The notes beneath the pieces are model-generated. The model was not told where the DNA came from. It saw nothing but the letters and a program-made list of their open reading frames with translations, and ran no database searches. Below are positions 25,342-35,154 of a DNA stretch of 64,000 bases, in pieces. How positions within the stretch are numbered: position 1 is the stretch's first letter; each line of letters starts with the position of its first letter. A program made the position numbers and the translations under genes. The DNA comes from Pseudomonadota bacterium (GTDB lineage Bacteria > Pseudomonadota > Gammaproteobacteria > Xanthomonadales > Wenzhouxiangellaceae), in NCBI GenBank assembly GCA_013285445.1, contig CP053448.1, positions 2,649,530 through 2,713,529 on the forward strand, in the 5' to 3' direction.

Positions 25342-27798
25342 ATGCGCTGGACAATCCACAAGTTTGGCGGCACCAGCCTGGGCGATGCTGATCGCCTGAT
25401 GCATGTCGCCGAACTGGTCGCGGGCCGGGACGATGCCGCTCAGGGCATCGTGGTTTCGGCCATGGCCGGGGTCACCGACCGTCTGATCGGCCTGGCCCAG
25501 GACGCCGCCCGGGACCAGGATGACTGGTTCGGACAACTCACCGCGCTGCGGCGCCATCATCTCGACACGGCGGCTGCGCTGACCCAATCGGACACCGCGC
25601 TGCGCGACGCCTTGAGCCGGCGCTTCGAACGACTCGGTCAGCTGCTCGAAAGCCTCGCCCTGATGGGCACGGCACCTCTCGAGGCGGTCGAACTGATTGC
25701 CGGCCTGGGTGAGATCTGCACTGCCGAACTGCTTGCTGCCCGGCTGCAGGCAAGCGGTCACCAGGCGCTTGTCATCGACGCGCGCGAAGTGCTGCGGGTT
25801 CGACCGACCGCAATGATGGCAGCCGTCGACTGGTCGGCCAGCAAACGTCTGCTCGACCGCTGGACAGCCCGCCACCCGGCCAGCCGCTACGTCATCACCG
25901 GCTTTGTCTGCCGTCACAGCGACGGCCGCATTTCCGTGCTCGGCCGAAACGGTTCCGACTATTCAGCCACCATTTTCGCCCGTCTGTTCGAGGCCGATGC
26001 GGTCCACATCTGGACCGACGTCGATGGACTTCTGTCGGCCGATCCGGCAGCGGTGCCTCAGGCTCAGGTGCTCGGGCACCTGTCCTATCGCGAAGCCTTT
26101 GAGCTGGCCTATTTCGGCGCCCGTGTCATCCATCCACAGGCGCTCTCCCCGGCCCTGGAGGCCCATATCCCGGTATTCGTGCGCAATACCTTCAAGCCGG
26201 AACTGGCGGGAACCCGAATCGATGCCGGGGGCCACCCCCATCCACCGGTCAAGGGCATTTCCGGCGTTGATCAGCGCGCGCTGATCACGATCGAGGGCAC
26301 CGGCATGATCGGCGTACCGGGGACCGCCGAACGCGTTTTTTCGGCGCTGCACCGGGCGGATATATCGGTCAGCATGATTTCGCAGGGCTCATCGGAGCAT
26401 TCCATCTGCGTCGTGGTCGACAGCAGCGAGCGCGCACGCGCCGTCGAGGTGCTGCGCGAGGCGTTCGAACGGGAAATCCGGCACGGGCTGATTCAGCGGG
26501 TCTTCGACCTGCCCGATATCCGCGTACTGGCCATCGTCGGCGAGGGCATGGCCGGTACGCCGGGCATCGCCGCCCGGCTCTTCCTGGCCCTGGCCCGCGC
26601 CGGTGTCAACGTGCGTGCCATCGCCCAGGGCGCATCGGAGCGCAACATTTCCGTGGCCATTGACGAAGACGACGCTGCACGCGCCATCAAGGCCGTTCAC
26701 GCCGGCTTCTACCTGTCCGATCAGACCGTCTCGGTCGGACTGATCGGCCCCGGTCAGGTTGGCCGCGCGCTGCTGGCGCAGCTGATGGCGGCGCGCGAGC
26801 GACTCCTGGGCGAACGCGGCATCGATCTGCGCCTGCGCGCCGTCGCCGGTTCCCGCCTGATGCGCCTGTCGGCTGCCGGCATCGACGACATCGATCCCCA
26901 GCAACCGCTCGGTGACAGCCCGGAACCGGCCACGCTCGATGCACTGGCCGCCCACATCGCCGACGGAGAACTGCCTCACGGCATCCTCATCGACTGTAGC
27001 GCAAGCGAGACGCCGCCCGACCACTACGCCGACTGGCTCGCGCGCGGCATTCATGTCATCACCCCCAACAAGCACGCCGGCAGCGGCCCGCTCGAGCGCT
27101 ATCGCGAGATCCGCGACGCGGCGGCGCGCAGCGGGGCACGCTGGCGCTACGAGGCCACGGTCGGTGCCGGCCTGCCAGTGATTCAGACACTGTGTGATCT
27201 GATCGACACGGGCGACCGGATCAAGCGCATCGACGGTATTTTCTCCGGCACGCTGGCCTGGCTATTCAACCGCTTCGAGCCCGGCACGCCCTTCTCGGCA
27301 CTGGTCGCCGAGGCGCGCGACGCCGGCTATACCGAACCGGATCCGCGCGATGATCTGTCCGGCACCGACGTGGCCCGCAAACTCGTGATCCTGGCTCGAG
27401 AAATGGGAATGGAGATCTCTCTCGACGATGTTTCCATCGAATCGCTGGCCCCAAACGCCCTGCAAGACTGCGACATCGATGCGTTCATGGCGGGCCTCGC
27501 AGCCTACGACCCAGCCATGGACAAGCGACTTGAGCAGGCGCGGCGAGCGGGCCGGGTTCTGCGTTTTGTCGCCAGCCTGGACGCCGCGGGCCAAGCCGAA
27601 GTGCGGCTCGAAAGCCTGCCCGGCGACCATCCCTTTGCCCACCTGGCCCTGACCGACAATGTCGTCGCCTTCACCACCGAACGCTATCGCGACAATCCGC
27701 TGATCGTACAGGGACCAGGCGCGGGACCGGCGGTCACTGCCGGCGGCGTGTTCGCCGATCTGCTGCGCGTCGTCGAGGGCCTGGGTGGGCGACCGTGA
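25342..27798 (+). CDS. thrA: Bifunctional aspartokinase I/homoserine dehydrogenase I
   Basis: One 818-residue polypeptide phosphorylates aspartate and reduces aspartate semialdehyde to homoserine, the first and third steps toward threonine. The kinase domain (about 1-290) has KFGGTS, RNGSDYSATIFARLF and DVDGLLSADP. Two ACT domains follow (ITIEGTGMIGVPG, then AIVGEGMAGTPGIAARLF) for threonine feedback. From about residue 463 the dehydrogenase has GLIGPGQVGRALL, ITPNKHAG, EATVGAGLPVIQTL, IFSGTLAWLFN and EPDPRDDLSGTDVARKLVIL. The length is standard. AGGGAG lies about 13 bases before ATG 25342. It is followed directly by thrB. Confidence 0.97.
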   Translation: MRWTIHKFGGTSLGDADRLMHVAELVAGRDDAAQGIVVSAMAGVTDRLIGLAQDAARDQDDWFGQLTALRRHHLDTAAALTQSDTALRDALSRRFERLGQLLESLALMGTAPLEAVELIAGLGEICTAELLAARLQASGHQALVIDAREVLRVRPTAMMAAVDWSASKRLLDRWTARHPASRYVITGFVCRHSDGRISVLGRNGSDYSATIFARLFEADAVHIWTDVDGLLSADPAAVPQAQVLGHLSYREAFELAYFGARVIHPQALSPALEAHIPVFVRNTFKPELAGTRIDAGGHPHPPVKGISGVDQRALITIEGTGMIGVPGTAERVFSALHRADISVSMISQGSSEHSICVVVDSSERARAVEVLREAFEREIRHGLIQRVFDLPDIRVLAIVGEGMAGTPGIAARLFLALARAGVNVRAIAQGASERNISVAIDEDDAARAIKAVHAGFYLSDQTVSVGLIGPGQVGRALLAQLMAARERLLGERGIDLRLRAVAGSRLMRLSAAGIDDIDPQQPLGDSPEPATLDALAAHIADGELPHGILIDCSASETPPDHYADWLARGIHVITPNKHAGSGPLERYREIRDAAARSGARWRYEATVGAGLPVIQTLCDLIDTGDRIKRIDGIFSGTLAWLFNRFEPGTPFSALVAEARDAGYTEPDPRDDLSGTDVARKLVILAREMGMEISLDDVSIESLAPNALQDCDIDAFMAGLAAYDPAMDKRLEQARRAGRVLRFVASLDAAGQAEVRLESLPGDHPFAHLALTDNVVAFTTERYRDNPLIVQGPGAGPAVTAGGVFADLLRVVEGLGGRP

Positions 27799-28724
27799 GC
27801 ACTCAGCGCGCGACCGCCAGTGCACCGGCCAGCGTTGGCAATGTCGCGGTCGGTTTTGACCTGCTCGGGCACGTCATCGAAGGGCCGGCCGACCGCGTCA
27901 CGGCCATCAGAACCCCAAAGACTGGCGTCTGTATCGACGCCGTCTCCGGGATCGTGACCGAATTGCCGCATGACCCGCAAGCCAATACGGCCGGACAGGC
28001 GGTCGCGGCGTTGCTCGAGCACCGTCAGGCACCGTTTGGAGTGGCCCTGGAGATTGACAAGGGCATACCGCTCAGCTCGGGCCTGGGCGGCTCGGCGGCC
28101 TCTGCCGTGGCCGCCGTTGTAGCGGCCAATGCGCTGTTCGACCAGCCGCTGGCGCGCGAGGCGCTTTATCCATTCGCGCTGGCCGGAGAGCGGGTCGCCA
28201 GCGGCGCAGCCCACGGTGACAACGTCGCGCCGCAACTGGTCGGCGGACTGGTACTGGCCACCGCCCATCGCATCGTCCGCATACCCGTGCCCGCCGGCCT
28301 GCATGCCGCGGTGGTCCACCCCGACTGTCGTGTCGAAACCCGCGCGGCACGTGCGGCACTGGAACGCAACTACCGGATCGGCCAGTTCGTCGCCCAGCAC
28401 AGCAGACTGGCGCTGCTGTTGAGTGGCTGCTTTACCGACAATCTGGAGCTGATCGCGGACGGCCTGATCGATGAACTGATTGAACCTGCGAGGGCACCGC
28501 TGATTCCGGGTTTTGCCGAGGTCAAGGCGGCTGCCTTGGCCAGTGGCGCCCTCGGCGGGTCGATTTCCGGCGCCGGTCCAAGCGTGTTCGCCTGGTGCCA
28601 GGACCGGGCCGGGGCCGAAGCCGCTGGTCATGGCATGGCCGCTGCCTTTACAGCCCGTGGCCTGCGGACCACCGTCCATGTCAGTCCGGTCGACAGCCCG
28701 GGGGCCAGGCTCCTTCAGCCCTGA
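27795..28724 (+). CDS. thrB: Homoserine kinase (GHMP family)
   Basis: ThrB phosphorylates homoserine, the fourth step of threonine synthesis. The 309-residue protein is of GHMP type: ASVGNVAVGFDLLGHVIEG, the ATP loop IPLSSGLGGSAASAVAA, NVAPQLVGGLVLA and the C-terminal glycine-rich SGGALG-like segment read here as SGALGGSISGAGPSVFAW. The start is GTG at 27795, overlapping the thrA stop by four bases, so translation is coupled. thrC does not follow; a converging gene begins 33 bases downstream, so threonine synthase must be elsewhere. Confidence 0.96.
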   Translation: MSTQRATASAPASVGNVAVGFDLLGHVIEGPADRVTAIRTPKTGVCIDAVSGIVTELPHDPQANTAGQAVAALLEHRQAPFGVALEIDKGIPLSSGLGGSAASAVAAVVAANALFDQPLAREALYPFALAGERVASGAAHGDNVAPQLVGGLVLATAHRIVRIPVPAGLHAAVVHPDCRVETRAARAALERNYRIGQFVAQHSRLALLLSGCFTDNLELIADGLIDELIEPARAPLIPGFAEVKAAALASGALGGSISGAGPSVFAWCQDRAGAEAAGHGMAAAFTARGLRTTVHVSPVDSPGARLLQP

Positions 28725-28757
28725 ACCGGGGCCGTCGGTTTGCGACCCGGACTCACG

Positions 28758-30818
28758 TCATAGCGCGGCTGCCAGCCGCGTGCCTTCATCGATGGCCCGC
28801 TTGGCGTCGAGTTCGGTCGCAATATGCGCGCCGCCGATTCGGTGAACGCTCAATCCGGCCGCCTGCAGCGGCGCGACCAGCTCGGTGCGCGAGGTCTGTC
28901 CGGCGCAGATGACGACATTGTCGACCGCCAGCACCTGCGCCTGGTCATCGATACGAACGTGCAATCCATTGTCGTCGATGCCTTCGTAGTGCATACCGCC
29001 AAGCATGCGAACGCCGTAATGCCTGAGTGAGGCCCGGTGAATCCAGCCGGTGGTCTTGCCGAGATCCTTGCCGTGGCGGCTGGTCTTTCGCTGCAGCAGC
29101 CAGACCTCGCGCGCGGGCGGCCCGAAGTCAGGCTTGAGGCCCTGCACGCCGCCGCGGCGGGCCAGCGTACGATCCACACCCCAGCGAGCAAGAAACGCAT
29201 CCGCATCCGGCCGGTCCGGGTCGGGCCGCTCGGACGGCTCATCGTGGACCAGAAACTCGGCCATGTCGAAGCCGATGCCGCCGGCGCCGATGATCGCCAC
29301 CCGTGGGCCGACCGGACGACGATGCAGGAGCACATCCACATAACCCAGCACCGACGGATGATTCTGTCCCTGAATTCCGGGGTCACGCGGCAGCACGCCG
29401 GCCGCCACGATGATCTCGTCGAAGCCGCCTTCAATCAGTGATTCAGGCTCGACCCCTGTGTTCAGGCGGAGCTCGACACCGACCTGGCCGATGCGGCGAC
29501 CGAAATAACGAACGGTCTCGACGAATTCCTCCTTGCCGGGGATGCGCATGGCCATGTTGAACTGTCCGCCGATGCGGTCCATGGCCTCGAACAGCACCAC
29601 CCGATGGCCGCGCTCGGCGGCAGTCGTAGCTGCCGCCAGCCCGGCCGGGCCCGCCCCGACCACTGCCACTTTCCGCGGCGTGCGGGCCGGACGGATCACC
29701 AGTCGGGTTTCGTGCGCAGCCCGCGGATTGACCAGACAGGATGCCACCTTGTTTTCGAACACATGATCCAGGCAGGCCTGGTTGCAGGCGATGCAGGTAT
29801 TGATATCGCTGGCGCGACCGGCCGCCGCCTTGTTGACCCACTCCGGATCGGCCAGAAAGGGCCGCGCCATGGACACCAGGTCAGCGTCCCCCCGCGCCAG
29901 CACCGACTCGGCCGTGTGCGGCATGTTGATGCGGTTGCTGGTCACCAGCGGCAGGCTGATGGCGTCGCGAAATGTGCGCGTGACCCAGGTAAAAGCCGCT
30001 CGGGGCACCATGGTTGCGATGGTCGGGACGCGGGACTCGTGCCAGCCAATACCGGTGTTGATGATGCTCGCCCCGGCCCGCTCGATGGCCTGACCAAGCG
30101 CCACCACCTCGTCGCGGCTGTTGCCGTCGGCCAGCATGTCGAGCATCGAGAGTCGATAGATGATGATGAACGCGTTTCCCACCGCCTCGCGCGTGCGCCG
30201 GACGATCTCGATGGCAATACGCATTCGGTTTTCGAATGCCCCGCCCCAGTCATCGTCTCGATGATTGGTGCGCGGCACCAGGAACTGATTGATGAAATAG
30301 CCTTCCGAGCCCATCACCTCGACGCCGTCGTAACCGGCGTCCTGGGCCAGACGTGCCGCGCGCACGAAATGGCCGATTTGTCTCTCGACGCCCTTTGAAG
30401 ACAGCGCGCGCGGCCGGAACGGGGTGATCGGCGACTTGATCGACGACGGCGCGACCGAGAACGGGTGGTAGGCATAACGACCGGCGTGGAGAATCTGCAT
30501 GCAGATCCGGCCGCCGGCCTGGTGCACCGCTTCGGTCATGCGGCGATGACGCCGTGCCTCGATTCGATTGGTGAGCTTGGAGGCCAGGGGCGCCAGGCTG
30601 CCACGCCGATTGGGTGCGATTCCACCGGTCACCATCAGGCCTGCACCGCCGCGCGCCCGTTCAACGAAATAGGCCGTCAGTCGCGACCAGTTCCACACCC
30701 GATCCTCCAGACCGGTGTGCATTGATCCCATCAGGATGCGGTTGGGCAGCGTGACGTGCCCCAGATCAAGCGGGCGCAGCAGATGCGGGTAGGGCGAGGA
30801 TGCGGTTGAGTCAGGCAC
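28758..30818 (-). CDS. fadH: FadH-like FMN/FAD iron-sulfur reductase (2,4-dienoyl-CoA reductase family)
   Basis: The N-terminal half (to about residue 345) is an Old-Yellow-Enzyme TIM barrel (LPNRILMGSMHTGLED, GGIAPNRRG, YDGVEVMGSEGYFINQFL, GDADLVSMARPFLADPEW). The 4Fe-4S cysteines lie in INTCIACNQACLD and VASCLVNP. The C-terminal half has an FAD fold (VAVVGAGPAGLAAATTAAER) and an NAD(P)-binding insertion (VAIIGAGGIGFDMAEFLVHD). This is the layout of 2,4-dienoyl-CoA reductase, which removes 4,5-double bonds during breakdown of unsaturated fatty acids. GTG 30818 is preferred since AGGAG stands six bases before it; an ATG at 30854 has no such site. The second repeat element lies immediately upstream. 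Confidence 0.88.
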   Translation of the reverse strand: MPDSTASSPYPHLLRPLDLGHVTLPNRILMGSMHTGLEDRVWNWSRLTAYFVERARGGAGLMVTGGIAPNRRGSLAPLASKLTNRIEARRHRRMTEAVHQAGGRICMQILHAGRYAYHPFSVAPSSIKSPITPFRPRALSSKGVERQIGHFVRAARLAQDAGYDGVEVMGSEGYFINQFLVPRTNHRDDDWGGAFENRMRIAIEIVRRTREAVGNAFIIIYRLSMLDMLADGNSRDEVVALGQAIERAGASIINTGIGWHESRVPTIATMVPRAAFTWVTRTFRDAISLPLVTSNRINMPHTAESVLARGDADLVSMARPFLADPEWVNKAAAGRASDINTCIACNQACLDHVFENKVASCLVNPRAAHETRLVIRPARTPRKVAVVGAGPAGLAAATTAAERGHRVVLFEAMDRIGGQFNMAMRIPGKEEFVETVRYFGRRIGQVGVELRLNTGVEPESLIEGGFDEIIVAAGVLPRDPGIQGQNHPSVLGYVDVLLHRRPVGPRVAIIGAGGIGFDMAEFLVHDEPSERPDPDRPDADAFLARWGVDRTLARRGGVQGLKPDFGPPAREVWLLQRKTSRHGKDLGKTTGWIHRASLRHYGVRMLGGMHYEGIDDNGLHVRIDDQAQVLAVDNVVICAGQTSRTELVAPLQAAGLSVHRIGGAHIATELDAKRAIDEGTRLAAAL

Positions 30819-30856
30819 GATGCGCTCCTGGCAAACGGAGCGCTCATTATGCATGG

Positions 30857-31126
30857 CTAGTGGGCCATGCGGCTAATTAGGTAACACTCAGCCGTCGCAC
30901 AAGCGTTGTGGGCAAGGCGCGCGAGCGCAGGACTGGCCATCGCCAATTCAAGCGAGTGCAACGCCGCCCACGGCGCTTGTGCAGCGCCCCTTCGGGAGCC
31001 GCTGTGCTGGCGCGACTCGGCGTTGCGTTTCTTGGAAAGGGAACAACCATTCCCTGCGAAACGCGCCTTGATTCGCACCAGCACAGCAGCTCTGAGCGTT
31101 ACCTAATTAGCCGCATGGCCCACTAG
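30857..31126. mobile_element. MITE-like inverted-repeat element, copy 2 (270 bp)
   Basis: This is the same element as at 19536-19806, one base shorter, in the same orientation. It begins and ends with CTAG, has 35-bp terminal repeats with one mismatch, and keeps both internal arms. The 17-bp arm is better paired here than in copy 1. In the 14-bp arm an A-T pair of copy 1 is replaced by G-C, a compensatory change, next to one new mismatch. It fills the space between cbpM and the FadH-like gene, and its terminal CTAG supplies the cbpM stop codon. Confidence 0.8.
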
Positions 31127-31437
31127 TCGACCATGCGTCGCAACACTCTCAGCTGGCGGCGCAGGGCCTCGACTTCATCGAGGAGATCAAGCACCAGAGG
31201 CAACGCCGGGGTTTCCAGCTCGAAGTCATGCTGCAGGCGCAGCGCCACACGGATTCTGCGCATCTGGCTGGCCGGGATGCGGCGCCACTGCCGATCCTGC
31301 GGCTCGACCACACCTTCCTCCACCCACTCGATGATGCGATCACGGCTGATTCCGCAGACCCGGCAGAGCTCGCCGATCTCCAGCGCCACTTCGTGATCGA
31401 TCAGTTCGATGTCCATGCCAGGTCGACGCTCGTTCAT
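31123..31437 (-). CDS. cbpM: Chaperone modulator CbpM
   Basis: CbpM binds the J-domain of CbpA and inhibits its DnaK co-chaperone and DNA-binding activities. The 104-residue protein has a MerR-like helix-turn-helix start (LEIGELCRVCGISRDRIIEW, then VEEGVVEPQ) and a C-terminal leucine-rich helix (LVLDLLDEVEALRRQLRVLR). Its ATG overlaps the cbpA stop by four bases, so the two proteins are made in ratio. The stop codon TAG (31123-31125) coincides with the end of the repeat element; the C-terminus could have been slightly altered by the insertion. Confidence 0.92.
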   Translation of the reverse strand: MNERRPGMDIELIDHEVALEIGELCRVCGISRDRIIEWVEEGVVEPQDRQWRRIPASQMRRIRVALRLQHDFELETPALPLVLDLLDEVEALRRQLRVLRRMVD

Positions 31438-32390
31438 GCGCTTACCTCCATGTCGTCACGCGGGTTGAAGGGCTGCTCGCGGCGAAGCGCCTCGTACAGT
31501 TCACGCTGACGGTCACTGGTCGGCTTCGGCACGACCACCTTGAGGATGACGATCTGGTCGCCCGGTGGCTTGCCCGGCAGACCCCGCCCCTTGAGCCGCA
31601 ATCGCTTGCCGCTTGACGCGCCGGCCGGAATATTCATGCTGACCCGACCGCCCAGGGTCGGCACGTCCACGCCGGCGCCCAGCGCCGCCTCCCAGGGCGC
31701 GATCGGCAAGGTCAGATGCACGTTGCGGCCCTCCAGCTCGAACAGGCGATGCGGCCGAATATCGATTTCCAGATACAGGTCGCCGGCGGGAGCGCCGCTA
31801 TGGCCAGGCTCGCCCTGCCCGGCCAGGCGAATCTGCTGCCCTGGCAGCACGCCGGCAGGAATGCGCACATCGAGATGCTGCTCGCGATTCGGGGAACGGC
31901 TGTCGGCACCGGATCGACTCAGCGTGATCCGCTGTCTGCCTCCGGAATAGGCGGTCTCGAGGTCGATGACCAGGCGCGCGTGAACGTCCTGCCCCCGGCC
32001 GCCGCGACGCCCACCGCGGCGGTCGTCCATGCCGCCGCCGCCGAACAGGTTCTCGAAAAACTCGCTGAAATCCGAGAAGCCGCCGCCAAAACCGCGGCTG
32101 CGGCCACCGCCGCCGACATCACGGAAACCGCCCGACCAGTCCGGCGGCGGCTGAAAATCATCGCCCTGACGCCAGCCGCCACGCCGCAGCTGATCGTACT
32201 GCTTGCGCTTGTCCGGGTCCTTGAGTACCTCCCAGGCCTCGCCGACTTCCTTGAATCGATCCTCCGAGCCCGATTCCTTGTTCAAGTCCGGATGGTACTT
32301 GCGCGCCAGTCGCCGATAGGCGCGCTTGATCTCGTCGGCATCGGCCTCCGGCTCCACGCCGAGGGTCTTGTAGTAGTCCTTGAACTGCAT
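31434..32390 (-). CDS. cbpA: Curved DNA-binding protein CbpA (DnaJ family)
   Basis: A 318-residue class II J-domain protein. The J-domain (residues 4-70) has DYYKTLGVEPEADADEIKRA and the HPD triad in ARKYHPDLNKE. A Gly/Phe/Arg-rich linker follows (GGFRDVGGGGRSRGFGGGFS), then two beta-barrel substrate-binding domains (RIPAGVLPGQQIRLAGQG, DLYLEIDI, MNIPAGASSGKRLRLKGRGL). There is no zinc-finger region, which separates it from DnaJ. ATG 32390 is chosen because the J-domain starts four residues later; a TTG at 32423 is an alternative. It forms an operon with cbpM. Confidence 0.95.
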   Translation of the reverse strand: MQFKDYYKTLGVEPEADADEIKRAYRRLARKYHPDLNKESGSEDRFKEVGEAWEVLKDPDKRKQYDQLRRGGWRQGDDFQPPPDWSGGFRDVGGGGRSRGFGGGFSDFSEFFENLFGGGGMDDRRGGRRGGRGQDVHARLVIDLETAYSGGRQRITLSRSGADSRSPNREQHLDVRIPAGVLPGQQIRLAGQGEPGHSGAPAGDLYLEIDIRPHRLFELEGRNVHLTLPIAPWEAALGAGVDVPTLGGRVSMNIPAGASSGKRLRLKGRGLPGKPPGDQIVILKVVVPKPTSDRQRELYEALRREQPFNPRDDMEVSA

Positions 32391-32496
32391 CAGCAAATCC
32401 GGTGACCTGGTCTCCTGCCTCAATAAAGGCCAGCTGGTCCGAACTCAAGGCCAAATCAGCAACATTGCGCCAGTCTCCGCCTGCACGCGCCCCATA

Positions 32497-35154
32497 TCAA
32501 CCGCCGTCGATGTCCATCCGCCGCACCTGGTCGTGCAGCCACATCACGCGCGGATGGTCGGGGAACATTGCTTCGGCAAGCCGCGCGATCAGACCGTCGA
32601 GCGCCCCGGTGGCCGGTGCCATCCCGGCGGCTTCCTCACCCAGGCGCACCAGGGCCCGGGCCTCGATCCGTCGCCAGCCGTCCAGACCCAGTCCGCGTAG
32701 CAGACGCAGACACCTTCGGGCCGACTCCAAACCGCGCCCGTAGCGATTCTGCGCGTAGGCTGCACCAGCCTGTTCGCACAGCGCTTCGGCGTGGGCGGTC
32801 TGCCCAAGTCCGCCAGCTTGGGCCGTGCGCTCGACCAGTTCATCGAGCGCCGAGGCATCCAGCGCATGGCCCGCCAACCGGCTTGCACGCAGGCCCGACA
32901 ACTCGGTCTGAAACGTGTAGGGATGGGCATCACCGAGCAGCGAACGCATGATATCGTCGGCCGCCGAAAAATGGGCGCGCGCCTGGCCAAAACGGTCGCG
33001 CGCTTCGGCCAGCTCACCCAGACCGAGCAGTGCTGCGGCATAGTCGGGCGTGCCTTCGCCGACGAAGCGGGCAAAGATATCCTGCGCGCCTCGCAGTTGT
33101 TGCTCAGCCTCATCCAGCGCACCGCGAACCACCAGCAGACGCCCCAGCGCCAGTCGGGCGGCGGCCATGGCCGCCGATTCACCATAATGCGCCTGACGCA
33201 GCCGAATCACCCGGCGCAGTCGCTGCTCGGCCTCGCGGCTGCGCCCGATCCGGTTGAGCACCGATGCCAGATTGGCTGTCACCGCCAGAGCGTTACTCGA
33301 TTCCTCTCGCCCAAGCGCCAGCCAGAGCGCCTCGGCCGCTTCGAGGTGGCGAATCGCCTTGGTCGTCTGCCCCCCGATCAACAGCGTAATGGCAAGGTTG
33401 TTCTCGGCTCGCGCCATCAGCGGGCGCGGGCTGGATGAGACCTGCAGCGCCAGCTCACGTGCGCGGCTCAGGTCCGTCAGCGCCTCTTGCAGACGTCCCA
33501 GATCGCGATACAGGCGACCACGCACCTGCAGCACATCCGACAGGCGGGCCGGATGTGCGCCCGGAAACGACTCGAGTATCTCCACGGCACGGTCCGCCAG
33601 ATCGAGGCCCGCCTTCACTTCACCGCGACGATGATGGACCTGGGCCATATCCTGCAGCGCAATGGAACGAAGCAGCGGATCGAACTGTTCCTGATCGCCG
33701 TCGAGAAAACCGGCCAGCAGGGGCTCGGCGGCCGAGTAGTCGTTGAGCGCGATCATGATCTCGGCCAGCACGATCTTGACTTGCTGACGCAGCGCCCGAT
33801 CGTCGGCCAGCCAGTCGTCGGCCACCTGCGCCGTGCGATCAAGCAGCTCGCGGGCGGTCAGTTCCTCCGCATCTTCGCTCAGGCTGCCCACTTCACGAAA
33901 CAGCAGCGTCAGGTGCTCGCGCAAGGCCTCCGAGCGTGCCGCTTCGGCCTGGGCAAGGTCCCGCTCCACCGATGCCACACGCGCCTGCCAGGCGACTGCA
34001 GAGACGCCGGCAATCCCGCTGAAAATCAGCGCCAGACCGGCCAGCGCGGCAGCGCGATGCCGGCGGCTCCACCATCGCAGCCGCTCAAGCGGGCCGGCGC
34101 GCCGCATGCGGATCGGCCAGTCCGATCCCAGGCGCTGCAGCTCAAGGGCCAGGGCATTGGCCGTGGCATAGCGGTCGGCCGGATCGGCCGTCATCGCGCT
34201 GTCGATGATGGCAATCAGATCACGATGTCGCGGATAGTGATCCCAGGGCGGCTGCAGCCTGCGCTCACCTTTTCCGGGCGTCTGCCCGAAAACGATCGAG
34301 TGCAGCAGCGCGCCGAGCGAATAAATATCAGCCGCCGTCGATATCGGTTTGCCCTCAAGCTGCTCGGGCGCGGCGAACCCCGGCGTCAAGGCCATCGGCA
34401 GATCGATGCCCTCGCGCTGGTCGAGCAAGCGCGCGACTCCGAAATCAAGCAGGCAGACACGCTCGTCCGGCGTGATCACGATATTGGATGGCTTGATATC
34501 ACCATGGACAATCAACTCGCGGTGCGCCGCGGCGACGGTATCGCAGATGTCCGCAAACAGCTCGAGGCAGCGCTCGGGGGATGGCTGATGATCCTCCAGC
34601 CATTGATTCAGTGATTCGCCCTCGATCCAGTCCATGACCAGATAAGGCCGCCCGTCGCCGGCTGTGCCACCATCGAGCAGGCGCGCGATCCCCGGGTGAT
34701 TGAGGCGAGCCAGGGTCTGACGCTCGGATGAAAGCAGGCGCGCGAGCAATTCCGAACGTGAGCGAATCAGCTTGACCGCCACCTGCATGTCGAAACTGCC
34801 GTCTGCGCGTTCGGCCCGATAGACTTCGCCCATGCCGCCGACCCCTACCTGCTCGAGCAGCCGCCACGGCCCGAGCCGCGTACCACCAGCCAAGGGCTCT
34901 GCGCCGGTGGCCTGACGCGTCGCCAGGGCCTGATCGGCCCAGTGAGCGACGGAACGATCGACTGCTCCTGCCGGCTCATCGGTCGCATCGAGGAGTTTCT
35001 CCAGCCATCTGCCCAGGCGCGGTGCGCGCGCCTGACACTGCTCGACGAATCGCCGACGCGCCTCGCCGTCAAGATCCAGCGCCTGCTCCAGCAAGCGGTC
35101 GAGCAGGCGACGGCGCGCGGCAGTCAGGCGCAAGCGGGCTATGCGGCGGGCCAT
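32497..35154 (-). CDS. Membrane Ser/Thr protein kinase with TPR domain
   Basis: 885 residues. After an N-terminal helical segment comes a complete eukaryotic-type kinase domain: glycine loop VGVGGMGEVYRA (103-114), ATP-binding Lys in VAVKLI (128), catalytic loop VHGDIKPSN (Asp 219), DFG (237-239) and APEQ. A single membrane segment (about 368-389, AAALAGLALIFSGIAGVSAV) and a short coiled coil follow. The periplasmic C-terminal half is made of TPR-type helical repeats. The start codon overlaps the stop of the ECF sigma gene by one base. Kinases of this layout are repeatedly paired with PF07638-type sigma factors, so it probably regulates that sigma factor by phosphorylation. The signal sensed is unknown. 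Confidence 0.9.
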   Translation of the reverse strand: MARRIARLRLTAARRRLLDRLLEQALDLDGEARRRFVEQCQARAPRLGRWLEKLLDATDEPAGAVDRSVAHWADQALATRQATGAEPLAGGTRLGPWRLLEQVGVGGMGEVYRAERADGSFDMQVAVKLIRSRSELLARLLSSERQTLARLNHPGIARLLDGGTAGDGRPYLVMDWIEGESLNQWLEDHQPSPERCLELFADICDTVAAAHRELIVHGDIKPSNIVITPDERVCLLDFGVARLLDQREGIDLPMALTPGFAAPEQLEGKPISTAADIYSLGALLHSIVFGQTPGKGERRLQPPWDHYPRHRDLIAIIDSAMTADPADRYATANALALELQRLGSDWPIRMRRAGPLERLRWWSRRHRAAALAGLALIFSGIAGVSAVAWQARVASVERDLAQAEAARSEALREHLTLLFREVGSLSEDAEELTARELLDRTAQVADDWLADDRALRQQVKIVLAEIMIALNDYSAAEPLLAGFLDGDQEQFDPLLRSIALQDMAQVHHRRGEVKAGLDLADRAVEILESFPGAHPARLSDVLQVRGRLYRDLGRLQEALTDLSRARELALQVSSSPRPLMARAENNLAITLLIGGQTTKAIRHLEAAEALWLALGREESSNALAVTANLASVLNRIGRSREAEQRLRRVIRLRQAHYGESAAMAAARLALGRLLVVRGALDEAEQQLRGAQDIFARFVGEGTPDYAAALLGLGELAEARDRFGQARAHFSAADDIMRSLLGDAHPYTFQTELSGLRASRLAGHALDASALDELVERTAQAGGLGQTAHAEALCEQAGAAYAQNRYGRGLESARRCLRLLRGLGLDGWRRIEARALVRLGEEAAGMAPATGALDGLIARLAEAMFPDHPRVMWLHDQVRRMDIDGG

